Shown here one piece after another: positions 1-9,800 of a stretch of DNA of 64,000 nucleotides. The notes under the pieces were generated by a model. The model ran no database searches. It had not been told where the DNA came from and saw only the letters and a program-made list of their open reading frames with translations. The stretch comes from Lachnospiraceae bacterium. Its GTDB lineage: Bacteria; Bacillota; Clostridia; Lachnospirales; Lachnospiraceae. Numbering within the stretch: the stretch's first letter is position 1; each line of letters opens with the position of its first letter. Location of the stretch: assembly GCA_017431345.1 (NCBI GenBank), contig JAFRLH010000085.1, positions 1-64,000 on the forward strand. Direction: 5' to 3'. The translations under genes were made by a program, and so were the position numbers.

Positions 1-127
1 GAAGCCGTATCAGCACAGACGGAATGAATTTAGAAGAGGACTAAGGCTCTTATATTTCTGCGCAGCATCTGCACTGCGGTTTACGGGGGCTTAAAAAAAA
101 CGTAAAATTTTTGAAATTATTGGATAT

Positions 128-160
128 TTTACATCAATAATAGAATATAATAATAATATG
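128..160 (+). promoter_or_regulatory. Possible promoter of the giant adhesin gene (AT-rich leader)
   Basis: The 220 bases before the adhesin start hold no convincing gene. A very AT-rich stretch contains TTTACA (128-133) followed after 17 bases by TAATAA (151-156), with other TATAAT-like hexamers close by (TATAAT at 146-151), so the exact promoter cannot be fixed. The first 45 bases could be the tail of an upstream gene, but no frame can be chosen. Confidence 0.35.
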
Positions 161-220
161 CAGTAGATAGATATAAATGCATCCAGGGTGGTCAATCAGC
201 AAACAGTAAAGGAGAGAGCT

Positions 221-724
221 ATGTACAGCCGAAAGAGCAGCAACCAGGTCGGATACAGTATGAAAGACCGGATCCTTGCCAGGATCCTGGTCCTGATAAT
301 GACGGTAAGTATGATGCCGTATCAATCTCTTGCAGCATACGCTGCTGAGACGAAAAGGGTGAAGTCGATTGAGGACATTCGGACGGAATATGAGGTGGAT
401 CACGGGACATCGCAAGATGAGATCGGTCTTCCCTCATCTCTTTCGGTTGTCATTGAGACGACACGCTCGTCTGCAGGTAAGACCGATGCAGAACCTGAAC
501 GCACTGAAGAGACTGTTCAAGAGGACATCGTCTGGGAAGGCGATTACGACGGGGATTATGCCGGCACCTATGAGCTGGAAGCCAGGTTTGAAAACAAAGA
601 TCTGGTTTATGAAGATGAAGATATGCCTGTCGTATATGTGACTGTCCGCGAACCGGAAAACAACACCGAGGAAGATGATCAAGCGGAGCAGATCACAACA
701 ACAGAGGAAGAAAAAACGCCCTAA
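221..724 (+). CDS. N-terminal fragment of giant Cna_B/SpaA surface adhesin (signal peptide piece)
   Basis: This 167-residue reading frame carries the secretion signal of the giant adhesin that follows. The start is the ATG at 221, seven bases behind GGAGAG; an in-frame start at 188 has no ribosome site. Basic residues precede a hydrophobic stretch (about residues 20-40, ILVLIMTVSMMPYQSLAAYA), which is typical of a cell-envelope signal peptide, and the rest is acidic. The frame ends at TAA (722-724), yet the same frame stays open directly afterwards for 11.5 kb and continues the same acidic composition. I read this as the 5' end of one gene interrupted by a base substitution. As a separate protein it would be a short secreted acidic peptide with no recognisable domain. 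Confidence 0.75.
   Translation: MYSRKSSNQVGYSMKDRILARILVLIMTVSMMPYQSLAAYAAETKRVKSIEDIRTEYEVDHGTSQDEIGLPSSLSVVIETTRSSAGKTDAEPERTEETVQEDIVWEGDYDGDYAGTYELEARFENKDLVYEDEDMPVVYVTVREPENNTEEDDQAEQITTTEEEKTP
722..724 (+). other. In-frame TAA interrupting the giant adhesin frame
   Basis: The codon order is ACG CCC TAA ACC GAA GAT. The frame before and after is identical (all positions 2 mod 3), so only a base substitution, for example from CAA, GAA or AAA, and not an insertion or deletion, explains it. It could be a real nonsense mutation or a base-call error. No slippery repeat lies at the site, although an 18-bp tandem repeat begins 28 bases downstream. Confidence 0.8.
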
Positions 725-751
725 ACCGAAGATGATTATGAAGAAAACGCC

Positions 752-820
752 GATTCTGAAGAAGATGTCGATTCAGAAGAAGATGCTGATTCAGAAGAAG
801 ATGCTGATTCGGAACAGAGT
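752..820 (+). repeat. 18-bp tandem repeat coding for acidic DSEEDA-type units
   Basis: Three near-identical 18-base units (752-769, 770-787, 788-805) and a decayed fourth (806-820) translate in the adhesin frame as D-S-E-E-D-V/A. The unit length is a multiple of three, so copy-number change would alter length without shifting the frame. It forms an acidic spacer between the signal peptide region and the first folded part. Confidence 0.8.
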
Positions 821-895
821 GATGATTCGAACGATCAGAACGCAGAGACCGAAAAGCGTTCCGCAGAAGACGCCGGTAAAGGCGAAAATAACAAC

Positions 896-3800
896 GTGCA
901 GGAAACGAAAGACAGCAAGGCAGGCCCTGCCCAGACACCGGAAGAACTGGCTGAGGCGCTTTACGGTGAGAACGGAACTGCGCGTACTTTCACCGTTAGA
1001 CTTACGGATGATAAGCGTAACACGGATCCTTATGACGAGACCCGTGCCGGCAATAATATCGGTTACAACATATACGTCAGCATGCAGGCTGCAGCGACGT
1101 ATAAGTATGATGGGCAGAATTCGGAGGTAATGTTCAGCGAATGGAAGAATCTCAGGATCTATCTGAAGCTTCCGGAGAATGTCAGATTCACAGAGATCAA
1201 AACGCAGGGCGTGGCGGATCATTTCACACAGGTCGATGCGGATAATAATGTGTGGGAGATCGTCCTGACCAGAGACCACAGGGATGCGACAAACAGTAAT
1301 TCCATAAACCTGGACATCAATGCAAGGATCGAAGGGAACGGCGAACTGCCCGACGGCACAGTTCTCGGTGAGGCCGAAGTGACGTTTAGTGCGGACTTTG
1401 ACGTGCGCATTAATGAAGACTGGACAGTGAAAACGTATTCGAAAACAGTAAAAGACTCGACTGACGAGATCATTCTGTCCACACCCGATGAGTGGACGCT
1501 GACCAAATCTCCTTATGAGTCGCCGAAGAACTACTCGATCGATAAAAGCACGGATCCCGCATCGGTGACGATCCACTATCTGATCAAATACGGCCTTGAT
1601 GTAAACGGTGTGCCCGTCGACGATGACAATGTGTACACAAGACCAGGTCGTGTTCCCTTCGCGAATGATATCGAGCTGACGGATGTGCCTGCACTTACGC
1701 TGCACAACGGGACGGTGCTTTCGGAGACATCGATCACGGTCACACCGGCTCATAAGGGATATGTTTACAAAGACGGCCGCTCTGCCGACGAAGGAGACAG
1801 TCCCAAGGCCATCACGATCCAGCCGGGTACACCCACGGTCCTTCCCTATGCTGTTGTAGGCAGCAATACCGATCATGTAGCGGAGAACGCTCCCGCATAC
1901 TCGGAATATAATGTTGATGTGGTCTATCCGTACGACGAGTTCATGATCTGGTATTACGAGAATATCAGCAAAGAGGATGCCAAGGCGACAGCTGAAAACA
2001 ACGCCAAAATTCAGTATCAGCTTCTTGGCCAGAATGATCCCAAGGAGACGCGGCAGGACGACGCTGACACGACAGTGCCCGGCTATATCCCGCCCGGATG
2101 CATCAGGATCGAGAAATACATCGTCAACTATGACAGCGGCATCAGGAATCTGTATAAGGCGGAAAATGGCTTTGTGACCGGACCGGCTGCTTTTGCTGTC
2201 TATAAGAGCGACGGCACGACGCCGGCGGTTCTCTATTACAAGGATGCTGATGATTACAACAAGTATAAGAGGATCAGCGGCAATACTCTGACGATCGATC
2301 CTTCACAGGCGAAAACCGGGACGAACGGAAATGAGGGATGGATCGATTTCTATCTGGACGCGGGGACCTATGTGATCGAAGAGACAGAAAGTCCTGCTAA
2401 TACACAAGTACAGGGAAGCGCACGGAAGACCGTCACTGTCAATGAGGACGGTAGAGTAACGGCGTCATTTGACAACAAAGAGAAACTGGGGGAAGTCAAA
2501 GTCCACAAGACAGATGACTCCAATAATGCTCTGCCTGTGCCGGGAGCGGTTTTCGGCCTGTATATGGACCGGCATCACACGAGGCCTGTCAGAGATGCAG
2601 ACGGCAGAGCGCTCACCGCAACGACAAATAACAGCGGCGAAGCGACTTTTGCACGCCTCGTGCCCGGAACTTATTATCTGTGGGAGATCTCTGCCCCGCA
2701 GGGCTACATCAAATCCGAAGAAGTAAAGGAAGTCACGGTTACGGCCAACAATACTTCGGATGAAGCGGTTGAAGTCAAAAACCACTTGAATGCAAAAGAG
2801 ATCTCTCTTCTTAAGCAGTACAGCACGGTTGCGGATCCCGAGAACTGGATGGACGTGACAGATGACTATCGGAAGTTTGCAAACGCATTTGTGCTGCAGA
2901 GTTCCGCTGCGCTGAATGCGGAAGGGACAAGCTGGACTGAATGGGAGGATGTGAGCACTCACAGCATTGACAATAAGGGCGGCACTTCGGTCAAAGTTGC
3001 CGAGTATGATCAACAAAACAGAAAGCTGAGATACCGCTTTATGGAGACAATCCCGAGCGACTATTTTGACCTGGACGGAAATCCCGGAAACGGAAGCAAC
3101 AAGGCTTATTCCGACGCGATCATACCGGCGGACGGGACCATTTCGGACCCTCAGAACAAGATCATCATGAAAAACCGCAAGGGCGGTTTTATTGAGCTGA
3201 CCAAAAGGAAGGTGGAGCTGAACGCAGTCTCCGGCGCATACGCGGAATTGCCAGGCAGCGACAGGGAGTTCAGGCTTTATCGCGTCGCAGCCGGAGTAAA
3301 TATAGCAGAGGCTGTCGACACCGGGACCACCGATGCAAACGGCAAGCTGACATTCAGCAGTCTTGTCTCTGCAGACGCAAGGGGACGGATCTACACCTAT
3401 TATGTAGTGGAACAGAACCCGGACACGGGATACACCTGGATCACAGATTCCAAGATCACAATTGGCGGAGCAGAGACTGACGCTCTCAGTGTCGGCTCCT
3501 TTACGGCGCAGAGCGGCGGTACGCTGACGCCTGTGACTTACAACGTCAAACAGGAGATCCGGCTCGGGGTCATCAAGAAGGACAGGTTCAGCGACAGTAC
3601 GCAGCTTGCCGGCGCCAAATTTGAGATCTCCGATGAAAGCGGAAAGAAACAGACTGTAACTACTAAGAACTCCGGCGCGGTTTACGCAAAGATCGATCTC
3701 GGCCATGTGTACACCATCACGGAGACGGAAGCTCCTGCCGAGCACTACAACGATGCACAGCCGCAGACCATTGATACTTCGGACTGGCGTGTCGTGATGG

Positions 3801-6800
3801 AGGGCGAAAACTTCAAGATCCTCAAGGGAGATGACACGGAAGTGAAGGCGGAAGATCTTGTCTTCACCTTTAAGGATACGCCATATCCGTACGTAACCGT
3901 TAATGTGGTCAAAAAATACTACAATGCGCGTGATTACGAACTCACGGGACTCAAATATGAGCTGGAAGGTGCTGAGATCGCGCTTTATCAAAATAACGGA
4001 GACGGTACTTATACTTATGTCACCACCGGGATGACAGATAAAATGGGCCAGGTTTCTTTTAGCAAGATTCTGGATTCAGCGGACGGCTTTGCAGCCATCG
4101 AAGTCAGCGTACCGGACCGGGAAGAGTATAAGCACATGGTGCCGGCAGAGGGCGATTATCTTCAAAAGACGGACGGAAGCTGCCCTTCGATACTGACACA
4201 GGCAGAAGTAGATACCCTCAGCAAGACGGTGCTCACCAGCGAGACGGATCCAAAGTATACTGGAGAGATCGACAACGTTCTGCCTTGGACACAGATCCAC
4301 GTCAGAAAATGTGACGAGGACAATCAGAGCAGCCTGGACGGCGCTGATTTCACACTCTACAAACAGGTTCTCCCCGAAAACAAGGTCGGGGGTGAGCTCG
4401 CTTTTGATGCAGCAAATTGTACGGTGGTTGGACGGTACACATCCGGCACCTTGATTCAAAACGGTCGGGCAAAAGAAGGCGAGTTCCAGACGGATATACT
4501 GGAAATTGCCGACAACATTGTCTACTGGCTGGTTGAGACAAGAGCTCCTTCAGGATACGCCATCAAAGAATCTGAGAATTATGTGCTCTTTGCAAATAAA
4601 GGAACAAACTATACAAATAAATCCAATGACGGCAAATCGACGAAAGTATTCAAGAACGGTCTTCAAAAAAATACGATAAATGATTATGAAGCAGAGAACG
4701 AAAGAGAAATCAGTCCCGAAGCACTGAACAACAGAGCCTATATCGTATTCACAAAGTGGGTGCAGAAGGAAGGGACTGCCGGCAAGCAGGATCTTGCCTG
4801 GGACGATTTCATGATGATGCCAAATGCAGAATTCGAACTGTACGCCGTGAATGCATATGACCACAACAAGGTCTGTCTGCTCGATACGATCACTACCGGT
4901 GATGAAAATCAGGTCGAGGGAGGAGCTGCGTCAGGATACGGCGTATCCCGCGCATTGGATGCATGGGAAATCTTCGATGAGATCGAGCGAAGATTCCCGG
5001 ATCAGCGGGAACATATCATCACATACAAGAGTGCACCGGACTCCGGATATGATGTTGACTATCCTTATGTTGTAGGTCCCGATGGAAGACCGATTGAGGA
5101 TGCGGCGGGGAATCGGACCAAAATCAAGGGAACCTTTGTGCTCAATGCGGCCTTAGTGGAGAAATCCTGCTCATCGAAGTACAATCTGGATCTTCACGAC
5201 CACAACCTGCAGATCATGTTTATCCCCAGTTCCCTGAGCCTTGGCAATGACAAATATGAGGTGGCAGATCTTGAAAACAGTTCCGCTGGATTCTGTGATG
5301 CAGCAGAAGGCATCAGGGATGATTACAAAGAAAACGCTTCGGCTTCCGTTGCGATCGTAGATTATCTGGCTAATAATAATTCCGTTGTCCTCCGCCATTT
5401 CGGTTACGATCCAAAGGATCCTGAAGTGGCAGGCAATGAGCTCCAGTACGAAGAACTGGAAGCTCTTCGCAGCAGCAGTCCGTCCCTGTTTATCTCCAGG
5501 AGAGTCAGTTTCTCCCTGGAACGGTATAACGAGGACAGCAGCAGATGGGAGTACTGGAGCCCGACAGCAAACAAAAAGATCGATAGTGCAGAGTATTTTA
5601 CGACGGAAGGAAACGGCTACTCTTTTGAGGAAGGGCTTAATCCGGGCGAATACAGAGCAGTCATGACAACGCTGGCAGCAGGCTATGAAAATCTCTATTC
5701 TGACGTAGCCTCTGCGTTCCACTTCACTGTGGCTGTGTCCGATAAGTCGCAGGTCTTCACGACCTACAGCCCGGCCAAACCGCCAAGGGTAAGGATGATC
5801 ATTGACAAAGAGGTGGATTTTGGGGACGTTCGTGCAAGGGATTACAGCTTTTCCTTCACGCTGGAGGACAGCAAGAGCAATAAGATGCCCGCAGAGACAG
5901 GCAAGGACGCGGCCACAGGTACTTTGAAGGATGACGGCACGATTGAAAAGACGCAGGCTGTGTTCGATGACCTGACGCAGGGCGAGACATATTATCTGAA
6001 AGAAAATCCTAAAGAAGGCTATCTCATCAAAGAGGTGAAAGTGGATGGTCAGACGTGCACTCCAGAAGACGGCAGATATAAAATCGTTATCCCTGAGAAA
6101 GATGCAGATGTATCTGTAACAGTTAAAAATACCCTCCTTGAAAGCTGCGTGACGATTTTTAAGTATGACGGCGCAACCGGGAAGAGTCTCACAGGCGCTT
6201 CTTTCGAAGTGCTCAAGGCAGATGGGGAAACTGTCGTTTCCAAGGCGGAGGTAGCTGATAACGGGGATGGTTCCTATACAGCGGTCATTCCGCTGGAAAG
6301 TACCGACGGCAAGACCTATTATATACACGAGGTGAGAGCACCTGAGACCGATGGAAAGAAATACATCATCGATGAAGAAAACGCCTCTGTTAAAGTGGAG
6401 GACCTTCAGCCCGGACAGAACATTCAATATAGATTCAACGGTCCCGAGGACCCGGACAACCAGTACGTATTGCCCAACTATGTGGGAGTTGATGTAAGGC
6501 TCACAAAATCGGCGGATAAGGATACGGTTGACAGTCTGCTGGCCAAAGAGGCAGAGCTCACATATACTCTTGCAGTAAATACTGAAAACGCCCCGGCGCT
6601 CGATGCCTTTAAATTCAATGATCCCGGTCTGAGAGCGGAGCCCTCGAACGCGACTCTCTCTCAGGAGTGGTACAGCATTAATGAGGTCATCGTCGGACAG
6701 GGAAAGATGGACAAGTATCTTAAGGGGGCAACCCCCGATAAGGATTACGCTATCTTTGCAACTGTCACTTTCGTCGGATTTGACGGTACAGAATACAAGG

Positions 6801-9800
6801 AGAATCCGGTCAATGTATCAGAAGGAAATATTTCCGTTCAGCCGGTAAGCGCAGGCGGAGAGAAGATCAAATCCTTCTATGTGGAGTACAGCTCCCCGGA
6901 TCTTAAGATTGATACCGGCTATGCGCTCGGACAGAACTTCAAAGCCGGGAATACGGTCGTGAAGGCAACTGTCTTCAAACAGGAAAAACCTGAAGACGGC
7001 GTTGTAACAGCTGTTAAGAAGATCATCAATAATGCAGAGGTGACTCTTACTTATACGCCCGGTGATTCCAAAGGAAAAAAGCAGAAGACTCAGACACTGA
7101 CTGCTGAGGACGATGCGGAAACGGTAGTGGATGGCGCCAAGGCACCGAAGATCAAGTTCAGTAAGACAGGACCCGATCAGGATGTGCCGGTCGAGCTGGG
7201 CGATTCCATCACTTACCGGCTTACAGTGAAGAATGTGACGGGAGAACCGCTTGACTTCACAGATCCGATCATTGTGGATCTTCTGCCTCAGGGAATGGTG
7301 GTCAAACAGGATACCAAGTTTGTGGATGTGGTCGACAGACCGGGTACGATCGCCAACAATCCCACCGTGTCGACCGGATACGCAGGTGACAGCCAGTATG
7401 TCAATATCATATTCGACGGGACGGTCGCGGACGGTGAATCTATTACCGTGGAACTGACAGCGACTGTGACAAACGCAGTGACCAATTACGGAACTGTAAT
7501 GAGGAACTTTGCTTTTACGACCAGTAAAGAGGTCGGCGTCGCCACGAGTGATAATCCGACTGGCGCAGTCATCAGGGACGATCACGGTGACTGGGCGAGT
7601 GAACTTGTCTCGATCGCGACAGCGCTGGATTGCAGCAACAGCCGCGCCCAGGCGCTGAAGGATGCTCTCGGCGAGCAGGGTAAATACGGCTACCTGGCAG
7701 ACTGGCATGAGAACAACTGGGTCTCCGACAACCAGCTGGTCTGCGTCAAGGCGGAGTACGGACCGGAAGACGGAGGCGTATACCGCACAGATAAGGTATC
7801 TGTCATTGTCAATGATGAGGGAGATGATAACCAGAGAAGGATGCACTATCAGCTGGATATCAACAACCTGTCGCCCAGCAAGCGCACCAATCTGGTAGTA
7901 ATGGATATTTTGCCCGTCGTGGGTGATCAGAGAATCAATAACACCGGAAGAGGATCCAATTGGCCGCTCTATTTTGAAACAATGGGTTCGGTGACGGTGA
8001 ACGGTCAGACGTGCACGGATTATTCGGTCTATTACTACAGCGGAGACGCTTCACAACTTACGGCAGGCGATATTGAGACGCTGATCACAAAGGCCAAGAC
8101 CGAGTGCCCTGACGGGTGGAGTTCGGACCAGCCTGAAAAAGCGACAGCCTTTATCCTGGCGTTCAATTACGACCCCACATATGTTGTGGACACGTACAAG
8201 GACAGCAGAACTGTCGTCCTCGAAGGGAACAAGAGCATCCAGATCGAGTACACGGCGCTCACTGATTACCGGGAGGCGGAAGAACTTAACGAGATCGTAT
8301 TTACCAACGCGGCCAATGATTTCAACTTTGGCTTCAGCACATTCTCACCGCCCAGTACAGCGGACAAAGCAAGATCCAATGAGCCTCTGGGCAGCAACCA
8401 GGTGGAAGTGACGATCGCGCCTCCCAAGGTCAAGGTGGGCGGCGATGTCTGGATCGACGCGGACGACAACGGCTGGCAGGACGACGGCGATCAGAGCTGG
8501 TATCTCGGTTTTGACATCGTTAAGCAGCTGATCGATGATCTGGGCGTGAAGATCGATATCTCGGACCAGAAGAATTTCAGCGTCTCCGAGACAAGGGACG
8601 GTTCGTTCACGGAGACAGGCAGCGGTCCAAACTATGGTATCGCGCACTTTGAGTTTGATGAACTCACAGCGGCGAAGCTCAGAAATAACAGCACAGATTA
8701 TGCAAATTGGAATGACGGCACTGCAGGGAAACTTATCGGCAAGAATCCGTATACGTATTTTGTGGATATCGCCTATAAGGGCAGTACCTTCGCGAAGACC
8801 GTAAACAAGGTGGATCCCAGAGGCTCCTATGTACCCGGAAGTATTCCTGAGAATGATCAGAAGGACGACAACTTCGAAGGTTCTGCGGCTTCTGTCAGAA
8901 CGGAGCAGTTCTTCCTGCATCAGACCAAGGATGTGTTTGATATGACAAAGGATATCGGATACAACCTTAAGCGCAAGCTGGAACTGACCAAGGTCAGCCG
9001 GGTCGACGGAAAGCCCGTTGAAGGCGCGGAGTTTACGATCTACGGACCTTTTGTACATGACACCGGAAAGGATCAGGAACTCTCTGACAGCAAGATAGCG
9101 GCAGTACTGACCACCGGCGCAAATGGCAAAGCAGAGAAAACCGGACTCCAGTTCTTTATGGAGTACGTGATCGTCGAGACGGGGGCTGTGAAAGGCTTCG
9201 GCATCGAAGGAGCGCTGGCGGAAGGCACCAACATCCAGAAACTCGAGGATGGCAAGTGGCTTCTGAAGGTGCCCGGATTTAAGGCGGCTGTACCTGAGGA
9301 TACAGGCTATGTGGACGCTGTCACAGTCCGTGATCCCGAGAACATTGAAGTGGAAGTCGAAAAGATCTGGAATGATGAAGAGGGCGCTTACTCCGACAGA
9401 CCGCTTTCGATCGAAGTCATGCTCTACACGGATGAAGAGTGCACCGCAGAGGCAAAAGATGCAGACGGAAACACTGTTGAGAAGAAGATACTAAACAAAA
9501 TTAACAGCTGGAAGGCAAAGTGGACGGATCTGCCCAGGTATAAGGTTGAAAAGGATTCCGACGGCAATGAGACAGAGACAGAGATCGTCTACTATGCGAA
9601 GGAAACACTGCCCGCTGGAAAAGAACTCAAGGGCTATAACGTTGTGATCGCGCGGGACAAAGAGACGTCGAGCGGCAAACAGTCGCTGACGATCACGAAC
9701 ACACCTCAGACTAAGGGCGTTAAGGTCCAAAAGGTCTGGGCCGGCGAGCTCCCGAGTCTTGACGCGGACGAGCGCATAGTGTCAGTGACATTCCAGGTCC

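Noticed and set aside
675..1130. Lys/Arg-rich frame across the adhesin stop codon, as evidence for a programmed frameshift
   Set aside because: The adhesin frame is identical on both sides of the stop, so no shift is needed; the basic frame is an off-frame reading of the acidic repeats.
791..3991. Long minus-strand open frames of 361 and 508 codons opposite the adhesin gene
   Set aside because: They have no ribosome site or domain, are rich in Arg, Cys, His and Ile as expected for antisense of acidic coding sequence, and the plus strand has clear Cna_B/SpaA domains.
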